A stretch of DNA of 64,000 nt. Origin: Halosimplex rubrum. GTDB lineage: Archaea > Halobacteriota > Halobacteria > Halobacteriales > Haloarculaceae. Position 1 is the first letter of the stretch; the number at the start of each line of letters is the position of its first letter. The notes below the pieces were generated by a model that saw only the letters and a list, made by a program, of their open reading frames with translations, did no database searches and had not been told where the DNA came from. Both the position numbers and the translations under genes were made by a program. Shown here piece by piece: positions 18,704 through 26,961 of the stretch. The stretch spans positions 2,976,001 to 3,040,000 of the forward strand of contig NZ_CP058910.1 in the NCBI RefSeq assembly GCF_013415885.1, written 5' to 3'.

Positions 18704-19375
18704 GTGAGACCGCTGGACCTCAGTCACTCGCTGGCGACCGACATGCCGGTGTACCCCGGTACCGAGCCGGTCCGCGTCGAGCCCGACGCGACTCTCGATA
18801 CGGACGGCTACCGGACGACCCGGCTGGATCTGGACTCCCACGCGGGGACGCACGTCGACGCGCCCGCACATCTCACGGACGGGCCGTCGCTCGACGAGTT
18901 CCCCGTCGACCGGTTTCGCTTCGACGCCGCCGCGGCGGATCTCCGGCCGCTCGACGCCCGCGAACCGGTCTCCCTCGACGCGCTCCGGGACGCGCTGGCC
19001 GTCGATCCCCACGAGGTCGACCTCGTCGCGGTCGTCACCGGCTGGGACCGCCACTGGGGGAACGACCGATACTTCGAGCACCCGTATCTCACCGCCGAGG
19101 CCGCGGCGTGGCTGGCCGACCGCGACTGCGACCTCGGGGTCGATACGGTCAACCCGGACCCGACGCCGGCCGAGCGGGCGGGCGACGACGAGCCCGACGG
19201 GTTCCCGGTCCACGAGCGGCTGTTCGAACGCGAGCGGGTGATCGTCGAGAACCTCCGCGGCCTCGACCGGACGCCCGAGCGGTTCGAACTGCACGCCTAC
19301 CCGTTGCGGTTCGCGGGTGCTGACGCCTCGCCGGTACGGGCAGTGGCGCACGCGGGGGACGGTGAGTCGCGCTGA
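18704..19375 (+). CDS. Cyclase family protein (kynurenine formamidase-like metal hydrolase)
   Basis: 223 residues from GTG at 18704 ([19 protein letters not shown]). The family motif H-x-G-T-H-x-D-x-P-x-H is complete in [17 protein letters not shown], providing the metal-binding His and Asp residues. DLSH near the N-terminus and [10 protein letters not shown] near the C-terminus are also typical. Members hydrolyse formamides or cyclic amides; here the substrate is unknown. It lies between the divergent transducer (145 bp away) and leuB, 69 bp ahead of leuB on the same strand. A polar readthrough into leuB is possible, but no pathway link to leucine is evident. Confidence 0.88.
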   Translation: MRPLDLSHSLATDMPVYPGTEPVRVEPDATLDTDGYRTTRLDLDSHAGTHVDAPAHLTDGPSLDEFPVDRFRFDAAAADLRPLDAREPVSLDALRDALAVDPHEVDLVAVVTGWDRHWGNDRYFEHPYLTAEAAAWLADRDCDLGVDTVNPDPTPAERAGDDEPDGFPVHERLFERERVIVENLRGLDRTPERFELHAYPLRFAGADASPVRAVAHAGDGESR

Positions 19376-19444
19376 CATCGAGGGAACCGTAGTCCGCCGA
19401 GACACATCGACACCCTCTTTTCGGCACCCGGAGGACGTTGGGGC

Positions 19445-20425
19445 ATGACTCACGAGATCGCCGTGATCCCCGGCGACGGGATCGGACAGGAGGTCACACC
19501 CGCCGCGGTCGACGTGCTCGAAGCGGTCGACGCCGACTTCGACTTCGTCGAGGGCGACGCCGGCGACGCCGTGGAGGAAGCCACCGGCGAGGCCCTGCCC
19601 GCCGAGACCCGAGAGCTGGCCGCCGACGCCGACGCGACGCTGTTCGGCGCCGCCGGCGAGACCGCCGCCGACGTGATCCTCCCGCTGCGCGAGGTCGTCG
19701 GTTCGTTCGCCAACGTCCGCCCCGCGCGCTCCTACCCCGGCCTGGACGCCGTCCAGCCCGACACCGACCTCGTGTTCATCCGCGAGAACACCGAGGGCGT
19801 CTACGCCGGCATCGAGGCGGAGATCGACGACGGCGTCCGCACGCTGACGCGCGTGATCACCGAGGACGCCTCCCGGGAGATCGCCGAGTTCGGATTCAAG
19901 TACGCGAAACGGAACGGCTTCGAGAACGTCACCATCGCCCACAAGGCCAACGTCATGCGCGAGACCGACGGCCTCTTCCTGGAGACCGCCGAGGAAGTCG
20001 GCGATTCGTTCGACGTCGACTACGACACGGCGCTGATGGACGCGCTGGCGATGCACCTGGTCATGCACCCCGGCGAGTACGGGGTCGTCATCTGCCCGAA
20101 CCTCGCGGGCGACATGCTCTCGGACCTGGCCGCCGGACTGGTCGGCGGGCTGGGCCTGCTCCCGAGCGCGAACGTCGGCGAGGACAACGCGCTGTTCGAA
20201 CCGGTCCACGGTTCGGCGCCCGACATCGCCGGACAGGGGATCGCCAACCCCTCCGCGATGATCCTCTCGGCCGCGATGTTGCTCGACCACCTCGACTACG
20301 GCGACGAAGCGACGGCCGTCCGCGACGCCGTCGAAGGCGTCCTCGCCGACGGGCCGCGCACGCCGGACCTCGGCGGCGACGCTTCGACCGACGAGGTGAC
20401 CGCGGCGGTCGTCGACCGCCTCTGA
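19445..20425 (+). CDS. leuB: 3-isopropylmalate dehydrogenase
   Basis: 326 residues from ATG at 19445. The NAD-dependent beta-decarboxylating dehydrogenase of leucine synthesis. Visible are [17 protein letters not shown], the substrate-binding [12 protein letters not shown] (R residues), [12 protein letters not shown], the catalytic Lys in [13 protein letters not shown], the metal-binding D in [12 protein letters not shown], and [20 protein letters not shown] with [18 protein letters not shown]. It is shorter than bacterial LeuB (about 360), as usual for archaeal members; a homologous isocitrate or homoisocitrate dehydrogenase is less likely given the position. It is separated from leuCD by three unrelated genes. 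Confidence 0.93.
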   Translation: MTHEIAVIPGDGIGQEVTPAAVDVLEAVDADFDFVEGDAGDAVEEATGEALPAETRELAADADATLFGAAGETAADVILPLREVVGSFANVRPARSYPGLDAVQPDTDLVFIRENTEGVYAGIEAEIDDGVRTLTRVITEDASREIAEFGFKYAKRNGFENVTIAHKANVMRETDGLFLETAEEVGDSFDVDYDTALMDALAMHLVMHPGEYGVVICPNLAGDMLSDLAAGLVGGLGLLPSANVGEDNALFEPVHGSAPDIAGQGIANPSAMILSAAMLLDHLDYGDEATAVRDAVEGVLADGPRTPDLGGDASTDEVTAAVVDRL

Positions 20426-20452
20426 GCGGACGATCGGCGAAAACGGGGCCGC

Positions 20453-20902
20453 TCACTCCCGCGCGAGGACGCAGACCTCTTCCCACTTCCCGCGCGATTC
20501 GAGTTTCTCCTGGAGGTCGCCGGCGTACATCTGGGCCATCTCCTCGGCCGCGGCCAACTGCTCGCGGTCGATGCCGTCGCTCCCACCGCCGAGCCCGAGC
20601 GCGTCCTTGACGCCGTCGAGGATGCCCCCGGAGTCGTCGGACTGCCGGCCGCCGCCCGCGGCCATCCCCGCCGCCTGGTCGACCTTCTCCAGTTCCGGGA
20701 CGATGCTCTCGACCTTGCTCGTGTTCGCCACCAGCCGGGCGGACTCGGGGTCGTCGGGGTTCTCGATCTCGAACTCGACGGCGGTCATGATGAGGCCCCA
20801 CTGCTGGCGCGAGAAGTTCGAGGCGGCGACCTTCTCGGCGAACTCCTGGTCGGTCTGCATCCGCTCGCCGACGATCCGGTCGCTCCACTCGCTGTCGCTC
20901 AT
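20453..20902 (-). CDS. Conserved haloarchaeal protein (DUF5799-like)
   Basis: 149 residues from ATG at 20902 (MSDSEWSDRIVGERMQTDQEF). The open frame continues upstream as a shadow through the neighbouring gene. Conserved-looking core: FAEKVAASNFSRQQWGLIMTAVEFEIENPDDPESARLVANTSK, then a glycine-rich, disordered middle (QSDDSGGILDGVKDALGLGGG) and a C-terminal helix (LAAAEEMAQMYAGDLQEKLES). I recognise this as the haloarchaea-specific family annotated DUF5799, from memory; no function is known. It is downstream of the TrkA-N/DHH gene on the same strand. Confidence 0.82.
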   Translation of the reverse strand: MSDSEWSDRIVGERMQTDQEFAEKVAASNFSRQQWGLIMTAVEFEIENPDDPESARLVANTSKVESIVPELEKVDQAAGMAAGGGRQSDDSGGILDGVKDALGLGGGSDGIDREQLAAAEEMAQMYAGDLQEKLESRGKWEEVCVLARE

Positions 20903-20973
20903 GGCTTCGAGTAACACGCTCTCCGGTATGTATCTCCCGCTCGCCTCGGGAACTCGGGACCGAGAGGCGCCCG

Positions 20974-22428
20974 TCAGCTGCCGTTGCTCTCGCCGGCCGA
21001 GTCGACGCCCATCGCGTCGAAGAGCTTCTTGCGGACGGCCTCCTCGGTGAGCTGCAGCAGCGTCTCGCGGTTGTCCTCGCTGGTCTCGATGCCCGTGAAG
21101 ATGCCCAGCGGGATCTCGACGGCGGCGTCGGTGGAGTGGCCCTTCGCCTCGCCCATCTCGCCGAAGGCGTCGTCTAACACCTTCCCGATGTTCATCCGGA
21201 TGTCCTTCGACCGGGCGGCGAGGTAGATGGTGTCGTCGGCGATGGCGAAGACGGCGGTCGTCGTGATTCCCTCCAGGTTCAGGAGGTGCTGGGCGGCCTG
21301 GGCCAGCGCGTCGCGGTCGCGGATGAACCCCGCGTTGGAGACGAGGTGGCTCCCGCTGACCTCCCGGTTGCGGATGGCCTCGGCGAGCACGTCCAGCGTC
21401 TCGGGCGACATCGACGGCGACTCGACCTGTTCGAGCGTGTCGTGGTCGGCGAACGGGTAGAGGTAGGCGGCGGCCGTCAGGTCGGCGGGCGTCGTGTCGC
21501 GTTTGAAGTCGAGCGTCTCGGCGCGGATGCCGTACAGCAGGGCCGTGGCGACCTCCTGGCTGAGGTTCAGGTCCAGTTCCTGGATGTACTTGGTGAGGAT
21601 CGTCGAGGTGGCCGAGACGTTCGAGCGCACGTCCTCGAAGCTGGCGTCGACCTCGTCGTCCTCCTGCTCGTAGTGGTCGACGAGGATGTCGATGGCCTCG
21701 GCCTCGGCGGGCGCGCCGCCCTTCGCGTAGTCGACCAGGGCGACGGTGTCGTAGTCGGTCATGTCGATTTCGTCCCGGGAGACCAGGTCGATGCCCAGGA
21801 GGTTGACGAACGCGCGATTCTCCTGGTGGCCGATCTCGCCCTCGTAGATGATGTCGGCCTCCACGTCGCGACTGGCCGCGATGTCCCGGAGGGCCGCGGC
21901 GCTGGCGATGGAGTCGGGGTCGGGGCTGCGGTGGACGAGGATCGCCATCCGGCCGTCCGTGTCGTCGATGACCTCGGCGAGGTTGCGGGCCTTGTACTCG
22001 AGTTCGCCGGTCTCCAGCGCGCGCAGCGCGGAGTCGGCGATGACGGCGGAGGGGTTGATCACCACGTCGGCGCCCAGATCCGTGAGTTCGTCGGCGGAGA
22101 CGGGGTCCGAAGCGCGAGCGACGATGAAGTGGTCGTCGCCGCGGGCGCGGATGTTCTCGACGGCGGCGGAGTTGGCTTCGACGTCGGAGGACATGATGAG
22201 GACCACGTCGCAGTCGGCGACCTCGTCGACGACCGACTCGTCGCGGATGTCGGCGACGTTGGCGTCGAGGTCCTGGTCGCGCAGCGCCTCGACCCGGCCC
22301 TCGTCGCGGTCGATGATCTCGACCTCCTTGCCCTCGCCCACGAGTTCCTCGGCGACGGCGTGACCCACGCTCCCGCACCCGAGGATAGCGTAGCGAGACA
22401 TCGACGCCATCGTGATGCCGGTACTCAT
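20974..22428 (-). CDS. TrkA-N domain fused to DHH/DHHA1 phosphoesterase
   Basis: 484 residues from ATG at 22428. The N-terminal half is a Rossmann RCK/TrkA-N domain: YAILGCGSVGHAVAEELVGEG, DRDEGRVEALRDQDL, DVVLIMSSDVEAN. From about residue 150 a DHH phosphoesterase follows: LVHRSPDPDSIASAAALRDIA (motif I Asp pair), ALVDYAKGG, and LVDHYEQ (a DHH motif variant with Tyr for the second His). The C-terminal DHHA1 region carries GSHLVSNAGFIRDRD and GEAKGHSTDAAVEIPLG. This NAD/nucleotide-sensing plus nanoRNase-like architecture is widespread in archaea; a role in oligonucleotide or cyclic dinucleotide turnover is inferred. It sits 71 bp upstream of the DUF5799-like gene. Confidence 0.9.
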   Translation of the reverse strand: MSTGITMASMSRYAILGCGSVGHAVAEELVGEGKEVEIIDRDEGRVEALRDQDLDANVADIRDESVVDEVADCDVVLIMSSDVEANSAAVENIRARGDDHFIVARASDPVSADELTDLGADVVINPSAVIADSALRALETGELEYKARNLAEVIDDTDGRMAILVHRSPDPDSIASAAALRDIAASRDVEADIIYEGEIGHQENRAFVNLLGIDLVSRDEIDMTDYDTVALVDYAKGGAPAEAEAIDILVDHYEQEDDEVDASFEDVRSNVSATSTILTKYIQELDLNLSQEVATALLYGIRAETLDFKRDTTPADLTAAAYLYPFADHDTLEQVESPSMSPETLDVLAEAIRNREVSGSHLVSNAGFIRDRDALAQAAQHLLNLEGITTTAVFAIADDTIYLAARSKDIRMNIGKVLDDAFGEMGEAKGHSTDAAVEIPLGIFTGIETSEDNRETLLQLTEEAVRKKLFDAMGVDSAGESNGS

Positions 22429-22530
22429 AGTGTCACGTCAAAGGCGACGACGCATATAATTCCCCCTTGTTCCGAGCTCCCCGGCCCGAACAGTAACGTA
22501 TTTCAGTCAACCTCCGTAACTCGAATTCGT

Positions 22531-22604
22531 GGGCCGGTAGCTCAGTCCGGCAGAGCGTCTGACTCTTAATCAGACGGTCAGGGGTTCAAATCCCTTCCGG
22601 CCCG
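22531..22604 (+). tRNA. tRNA-Lys (anticodon CUU)
   Basis: 74 bases. Acceptor stem GGGCCGG pairs with CCGGCCC at 22597-22603, with G as discriminator. D arm GCTC...GAGC, anticodon stem TCTGA/TCAGA with loop CTCTTAA giving anticodon CTT, and T arm with the GTTCAAAT signature. CCA is not encoded. No duplicated 3' end was found nearby, so this tRNA does not appear to be an integration site here. Confidence 0.96.
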
Positions 22605-22740
22605 CTTTCTGCCGCGAATCGTCTCGAACACGGGTTAGTACGTGTTCTGAGCCCGCAGGGGACCTACCACGTGGTACCCGTCTGCAGTGGTACCGCGGAA
22701 AACGCAGGAATCGGAGCCGAACGGCGCACCGACTGCGGCC

Positions 22741-22914
22741 TTACCGCCACTCGTCGAGCGAGCAGGCGTCCGTCTCCTCGATGGAGACCCACGCCTCGTC
22801 GCGGGCGATATCGGCGACGACGAACTGCGCCGCCCCGTCGGCGTCGTCCACCGTCGAGACGACCTCCCGTTCGTCCACCGATCGTTCGTCGACTGACCAC
22901 ACATCGGTGCTCAT
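22741..22914 (-). CDS. Small conserved haloarchaeal protein (DUF7556-like)
   Basis: 57 residues from ATG at 22914 to TAA at 22741-22743. It reads MSTDVWSVDERSVDE, then VVSTVDDADGAAQFVVADIA, RDEAWVSIEETDACSLDEWR. The frame is acidic and ends with the characteristic ...DEWR; the alternative frames here are Arg-rich shadows. I recognise the pattern (VDD-G--R-VIADI--D-AW--....-LDEWR) as a small haloarchaeal family annotated DUF7556, from memory. Function unknown. The preceding stretch 22605-22740 contains no other gene I can support. Confidence 0.8.
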   Translation of the reverse strand: MSTDVWSVDERSVDEREVVSTVDDADGAAQFVVADIARDEAWVSIEETDACSLDEWR

Positions 22915-23134
22915 ATCCAGATGATCGCCGTATTGTGTGATGAATGTTTTGGTATACGCCCCATCCCGCTATCCATCTAAAGAAGTATTCGGAATAACTG
23001 AACTCTCGTCCCGATTTCGACGATAGATGTGTACGGAGCCGATCGCTACTGTCGGACGCGAGCCGCTCGTCGTCCTTCTGTCCCTCCGAAACAGCGCTGA
23101 ACGCGGAAAAGAGGGCCGCACGCGGGCTGGGACG

Positions 23135-23977
23135 CTACTGGTGGATGCCGTACACGTCGCCCGACCAGTCGCGGGCCGGGTGGTCGTACACCGGTGCGTC
23201 GCGGTCGCGGTCGTCGAGCGTCTCCAGGTCCTCGTCGGCCATCGACCAGTCGAACAGGTCGAGGTTCGACGCGACGTGGTCGGGCGAGGAGGATTTGGGC
23301 AGGACGACGATATCGCGCTCGGTCGCCCACTTCAGGACGATCTGTGCCGGGTGCCTGTCGTACTCGTCGGCCAGCCGCTGGACGACCTCGTCCTCGAAGA
23401 CCTCGGTACGGGCCAGCGGCGCCGCGGCCTCGACCACGGTGTCGGTCTCGCGGCAGTACTCCACCAGATCCGGCCGCTGGAGCCACGGGTGGAACTCGAT
23501 CTGGTTGACCGCGATCGGTACGTCGGAGATGTGGTGGGCGCAGCTGAGCTGGTAGGCGCTGAAGTTCGAGACCCCCACGTTCCTGATCAGGCCCTCGTCG
23601 TGTAGCGTCGCCATCGCGTCCAGCGTCTCCCGAAGCGAGATCGCGGGGTTCGGCCAGTGGATCAGGTACAGGTCGAGGTAGTCCGTTCCGAGTCGGTCCA
23701 GCGAGTCCCGACAGGACTCGATCACCGAGTCGTAGTTGAGGTTCTTCGCGAGCACCTTCGACGTGAGAAACACGTCCTCGCGGTCGTAGTCGGCCAGCGC
23801 CTCGCCGATCTCGGCTTCGTTCTTGTACCCCTCCGCGGTGTCGACGTGAGCGTAGCCGGCGTCGAGGGCGGCGCGGACGCCCTCCTGGACCGTCTCGCCG
23901 CCGATGTTCCACGTACCGTACCCGATCTGCGGGAGTTCGTCGCCGCTCGGCAGTGTCTGCGTCGGAACGTCGGTCAT
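23135..23977 (-). CDS. Aldo/keto reductase
   Basis: 280 residues from ATG at 23977 (MTDVPTQTLPSGDELPQIGYGTW); 14 further in-frame residues upstream are less likely. AKR signatures in order: DAGYAHVDTAEGYKNEAEIGEAL with catalytic Asp and Tyr, FLTSKVL with Lys, LYLIHWPNP with His, IGVSNFS-type motif (here RNVGVSNFSAYQL), NQIEFHPWLQR, and LPKSSSPDHVASN for NADPH binding. It is a single-domain TIM-barrel, NADPH-dependent carbonyl reductase of broad substrate type (2,5-diketogluconate reductase-like). Stand-alone gene. Confidence 0.92.
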   Translation of the reverse strand: MTDVPTQTLPSGDELPQIGYGTWNIGGETVQEGVRAALDAGYAHVDTAEGYKNEAEIGEALADYDREDVFLTSKVLAKNLNYDSVIESCRDSLDRLGTDYLDLYLIHWPNPAISLRETLDAMATLHDEGLIRNVGVSNFSAYQLSCAHHISDVPIAVNQIEFHPWLQRPDLVEYCRETDTVVEAAAPLARTEVFEDEVVQRLADEYDRHPAQIVLKWATERDIVVLPKSSSPDHVASNLDLFDWSMADEDLETLDDRDRDAPVYDHPARDWSGDVYGIHQ

Positions 23978-24047
23978 AGAAGTCTCACCGGTCTCCAGTT
24001 GTGTCGCTCGCGGATTCAACCTACTGGTCGACAGCGAACTCGCCGGT

Positions 24048-24236
24048 TCAGCCCCGGTGGAACACCAGCCCCGTCAGCCCCGCCAGGAACCCGCACCCGA
24101 GCGCGAACGCGAACCGGTCGAGTCCCCATCCGTCGACCGGCGAGAAGACCAGCGGCGCGAGCGTGAGCGCGGCCGTCGTCCCCGCGACTATCTTCAGTTC
24201 TTCGGACGTGTAGCCGTAGTATCCCCCGTCGGTCAT
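24048..24236 (-). CDS. Small two-helix membrane protein
   Basis: 62 residues from ATG at 24236. Starts MTDGGYYGYTSEELKIVAG, then two hydrophobic stretches (VAGTTAALTLAPLVFS and FAFALGCGFLAGLTGLVF) separated by PVDGWGLDR. Normal acidic/haloarchaeal composition in this frame, while the overlapping frames are Arg- or Pro-rich. No recognised family. It is the last core-like gene before the mobile island at 24344. Confidence 0.6.
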   Translation of the reverse strand: MTDGGYYGYTSEELKIVAGTTAALTLAPLVFSPVDGWGLDRFAFALGCGFLAGLTGLVFHRG

Positions 24237-24343
24237 CGGTGTCTCCGTCGTCGACGGGCGCCGTGAACATTCCGATTTTTCAGGACGGAGATCGGTGTGG
24301 GCAACTCTTAAACTACGAGCACCGATCAGATATTCGAAAGAGA

Positions 24344-24622
24344 ATGTCGGATTACTGGTTGCAGCAGTTGGCCGAGCGGATTGTAGAGACGCTGGACCGT
24401 AAGGGCTGGTCGACGCCGAAGACGATCGCCCGCGAGAATCGGACTTCGTGCTCGAAGGGCCACGTCCACGAGCGTATCGAGAAGCTCCGGCACATCGAGT
24501 TCGTCGGCCAGCTCCACGGCGACATGTTCGTGTTGACCCGCGACGGGAAGCTCTATCTCGACGGGGAGATCGACGCGGATAATCAGCCGTGGCCGCCGGG
24601 CGACCGGATGCTAAGGAGATAA
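24344..24622 (+). CDS. Winged-helix transcriptional regulator, phiH1 repressor-like
   Basis: 92 residues from ATG at 24344 (MSDYWLQQLAERIVETLDRKG). The core is a winged helix: STPKTIARENRTSCSKGHVHERIEKLRHIEFV, then the wing GQLHGDMFVLTRDGKLYLDGEID. This pattern (short helix, S-x-x-H-x-x-x-R-x-x-x-L, wing, then T-x-x-G-x-x-Y-L-x-G/D-E) is typical of haloarchaeal virus phiH1 repressor-type proteins. A TATA-like cttaaac lies at 24307-24313. The 3' end (ggcgaccggatg-taaggagata) recurs in degraded form at 25831-25857, showing that this gene has a second, truncated copy. It opens the tandem-element island and may control its cargo. Confidence 0.82.
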   Translation: MSDYWLQQLAERIVETLDRKGWSTPKTIARENRTSCSKGHVHERIEKLRHIEFVGQLHGDMFVLTRDGKLYLDGEIDADNQPWPPGDRMLRR

Positions 24623-24627
24623 GGAAA

Positions 24628-25371
24628 ATGGATAATTCAAAGACTGCTCGCGTTTGTCGAAATGGGCATGTGAAAAAAGTAGTTGCTCACCCCAGTGCAA
24701 GAAATGATAATAAATGGAGCGTATACGAGGGAAACGCCTATTGTGGAAGATGTGGGGAGGAAATAATTAACAAATGCGAGTGTTGTGACTCGTTAATTGG
24801 ACTACAATCAGATTGGAATAAAGATTTCAACGAACTACCCAATAACTGCAAAAAATGCGGGACTGCGTACCCTTGGGTAGACCCGATCGAGAAAAACGAA
24901 GAGAGGGAAGGGAAATTTATAGAAATCGATGACAAAGAAATAGATGGTCACTTCTACCCATCGACAGTTTATGAGGCCAATCTCTGTTATCGAGTGAAAG
25001 CAGACCATGCTACGTTGATTCTGACGAGAAAACTAATTGAAAATCTGTTATTAGACATAATTCGTAAACACGTCAGCATGACTAATGTCCATGTGTTTTT
25101 CGATACGGAACAGAGACAGCATGCATCTTTCGGGGAGCTAATTGATGCTTTCAAAGAAAGAACGGATGAATTTCAGCAATATTTCACTGTTGAAGAAGAA
25201 GACATTGTCGATAAGATCTATCGAATCAAATATGACGGAGATGCCTCTGCTCACTCGATTGAAGAACGAGTAGATGCTGATGATTTAGAATCAATCTCTG
25301 ACGATGTTACGTATGTCGTAAAAGTCCTATTCCGACTCCGAAGGGAGGTAGAGACGGCACACAGGGGTTAA
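24628..25371 (+). CDS. Zinc-ribbon (DUF2321-like) plus DUF4145/HEPN-like protein, mobile cargo
   Basis: 247 residues from ATG at 24628, five bases after the winged-helix stop. N-terminal 75 residues are a multi-Cys zinc-ribbon region: CRNGHVKK, YCGRCGEEIINKCECCDSL, NNCKKCGTAYPW; a C-x-N-G-H followed by three Cys pairs is how DUF2321 proteins look. The C-terminal 130 residues (ATLILTRKLIENLLLDIIRKH, ASFGELIDAFKE, KIYRIKYDGDASAHS) match the DUF4145 pattern of a helical, HEPN-related domain in which the R-x-x-G/D-[ND]-x-x-A-H segment is conserved. AT-rich codons set it apart from the flanks. A role in defence or RNA cleavage is plausible for this domain pair but not demonstrated. Confidence 0.78.
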   Translation: MDNSKTARVCRNGHVKKVVAHPSARNDNKWSVYEGNAYCGRCGEEIINKCECCDSLIGLQSDWNKDFNELPNNCKKCGTAYPWVDPIEKNEEREGKFIEIDDKEIDGHFYPSTVYEANLCYRVKADHATLILTRKLIENLLLDIIRKHVSMTNVHVFFDTEQRQHASFGELIDAFKERTDEFQQYFTVEEEDIVDKIYRIKYDGDASAHSIEERVDADDLESISDDVTYVVKVLFRLRREVETAHRG

Positions 25372-25449
25372 CGTAGCGGTAATCATGGCTACCCGAGGAC
25401 TGGATGTTTCGAAGGTAGTTTTATGACCTATATTCGACATGACACACTC

Positions 25450-25593
25450 ATGATTATCGAAGGGATGCCAACGATTGTACTGTACATCGGATTCCTGCTC
25501 GCGGTCTTGGCCGGTGTCGGGCTCGTCGGGATGTACCTGTTCACCCACTTTCTGAAGGGATACAACAACGCTGCCGGGTACTCCGACGACTAA
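25450..25593 (+). CDS. Small single-pass membrane protein
   Basis: 47 residues from ATG at 25450. Reads MIIEGMPTIVLYIG, one hydrophobic helix (FLLAVLAGVGLVGMYLF), and a polar tail (KGYNNAAGYSDD). A TATA-like tttta-tg at 25419-25425 lies 28 bases ahead of the ATG, consistent with a leaderless transcript. Composition is normal for a haloarchaeon, unlike the AT-rich gene before it. Function unknown. Confidence 0.6.
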   Translation: MIIEGMPTIVLYIGFLLAVLAGVGLVGMYLFTHFLKGYNNAAGYSDD

Positions 25594-25834
25594 AGCCACT
25601 CAACTTTTCGCGCTCGCGCCGCTGCGCCTCCGGGGAGTGAGTCCCCCGATAGTGGTCGAGAAACGTCTCCAAATCGTCCCAACCGCCCCAGTCGCAGACG
25701 ACCATGGCATCTACATCCTCGCTCCGGAGACTCGTCGCCCAGGTCCGCCGGAGATCGGGAAGCCGACGTACTCCCAGCCCGGTTCATCTGCCTCGTCGAG
25801 CAGCTCGTCGGTGGCCTTCGCGGTTCACTGCCGG
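25594..25834 (-). pseudogene. Tyrosine integrase C-terminal fragment, copy 1 (frameshifted)
   Basis: About 240 bp nearly identical to 26631-26872. Reading the minus strand it encodes AKATDELLDEADEPGWEYVGF, then a one-base deletion at the catalytic His codon shifts the frame; the rest resumes as DLRRTWATSLRSEDVDAMVV, WGGWDDLETFLDHYRGTHSPE, and a second single-base deletion lies near the end (KLSG instead of KVEWL). So the Arg motif and the nucleophile Tyr (DHYRG) are still recognisable but cannot be made as one protein. The N-terminal half is missing; the fragment stops abruptly against a remnant of a winged-helix gene at 25831. Confidence 0.85.
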
Positions 25835-25857
25835 GCGACCGAATGTTAAGGAGATAG
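25831..25857 (+). repeat. Truncated copy of the winged-helix gene 3' end
   Basis: gccgggcgaccgaatgttaaggagatag matches the 3' end of the winged-helix gene at 24594-24622 with few mismatches, still encoding PGDRMLRR-stop. Nothing of the gene 5' to this remains; it abuts integrase fragment copy 1. It marks a deletion joining two element copies. Confidence 0.75.
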
Positions 25858-25895
25858 CTTTTTAGCACATAATAATCAGTAATTGGGACGTACTG

Positions 25896-26621
25896 ATGAG
25901 ACGGCGATATTTCCTCGCAACGGGTGCGCTTCTGACGACGGGATGTACTGGACTTACCGGAGATCAAGGTTCTGGCGACAACAGCGACGGTGGCGACGAC
26001 ATTCAAGACTCCGACGGTGACGGCGTGATCGACTCCGAAGACTACGCACCGAATGACCCGGACGTACAAGAGAAATCCGACCTACAAGGTGGATCTGGTG
26101 GTTCCGATGGGTCGGACGATACGCCGACACCGACCGAGACACCTACAGAGACACCGACGGACACGCCGACCGACACGCCGGAACCAACGCCCACGCCGAC
26201 CGACACGCCGGAACCGACGCCGACCAGCACGCCGGTTCCTGAGAGTTTCACGTACGACGAGACCCACGAGGTACCCGGTCCGGGCTACTATCAGGTTCCC
26301 TTCGAGTCGGTGAATCAGTTCACCCTGAACTGGACCGTCACGAACGAGCTAACGGATGAACGTGACTTCGACGTGTTCCTGATGTCGCGGAGCGAATTCA
26401 ATCAGTACATCGACTATATCGACGACGAGAGTGACCACAAACCGGAGGTGTTTCCGGGCGGGTCGGCCGAAGGGGTCACTCACGACGCGACACGCACGGC
26501 GACCCTCGACCCTGGAGAGTACAATCTCGTCGTCGACAACACCGATCTCGGTGACGCGGGAGACTGGGGAGAGGAGGACCCGCGTGAGGTCCGCATCGAG
26601 ATTTACGGCGAGGACAACTAA
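25896..26621 (+). CDS. Tat lipoprotein with Ca-binding-like repeat and Thr/Pro stalk
   Basis: 241 residues from ATG at 25896. Signal MRRRYFLATGALLTTGCTG has a twin-Arg stretch and a lipobox ending in Cys, so it is exported and lipid-anchored. Then an acidic segment with a thrombospondin type-3-like motif (DSDGDGVIDSEDYAPNDPD), a long Thr/Pro/Glu spacer (TPTETPTETPTDTPT and onward to about residue 110) likely O-glycosylated, and a C-terminal beta domain (FTYDETHEVPGPGYYQVPFE, ATLDPGEYNLVVDNTD) similar to small surface domains. A TATA-like ataata at 25869-25874 sits 25 bases ahead. It fills the cargo position of the second tandem element. Confidence 0.82.
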   Translation: MRRRYFLATGALLTTGCTGLTGDQGSGDNSDGGDDIQDSDGDGVIDSEDYAPNDPDVQEKSDLQGGSGGSDGSDDTPTPTETPTETPTDTPTDTPEPTPTPTDTPEPTPTSTPVPESFTYDETHEVPGPGYYQVPFESVNQFTLNWTVTNELTDERDFDVFLMSRSEFNQYIDYIDDESDHKPEVFPGGSAEGVTHDATRTATLDPGEYNLVVDNTDLGDAGDWGEEDPREVRIEIYGEDN

Positions 26622-26622
26622 C

Positions 26623-26919
26623 TCAGAGCCACTCAACCTTTTCGCGCTCCCGCCGCTGCGCCTCGGGCGTGTGCGTCCCTCTGTAGTGGTCGAGGAACGT
26701 CTGTAGGTCGTCCCAGCCGCCCCAGTCGCAGACGACCATCGCATCCACGTCCTCGCTCCGGAGACTCGTCGCCCACGTCCGCCGGAGATCGTGAAAGCCG
26801 ACGTACTCCCAGCCCGGCTCGTCGGTCTCGTCGAGCAGCTCGTCGGTAGCCTTCGCGGTCCATCGCCTGAGCGTCCGCGTTGACACGTCGACCACAGGCG
26901 CGTCTGTCGGCGTCCACAT
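26623..26919 (-). pseudogene. Tyrosine integrase C-terminal fragment, copy 2
   Basis: 98 codons open from ATG at 26919 to TGA at 26623-26625. Contains the second catalytic box HDLRRTWATSL, then WGGWDDLQTFLDHYRGTHTPE with the Tyr nucleophile. The N-terminal arm-binding and core-binding domains and the first catalytic Arg are absent, so it cannot be an active recombinase. It is a direct repeat of the fragment at 25594-25834 and has kept its frame. It converges on the lipoprotein gene, the two stops being almost adjacent. Confidence 0.85.
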
Positions 26920-26961
26920 CTCTCACTACCCTGCGATTGCGAGTCGTACCACTAGACCCGC

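Noticed and set aside
18560-20290. Upstream 577-codon continuation of the transducer frame on the minus strand
   Set aside because: It overlaps leuB and the cyclase and is a high-GC shadow; the transducer starts with a clear membrane signal at 18559.
24006-24022. Possible left attachment copy of the tRNA-Val end (cgcggattcaacc)
   Set aside because: Too few matching bases, and order and spacing differ from the exact repeat at 27671.
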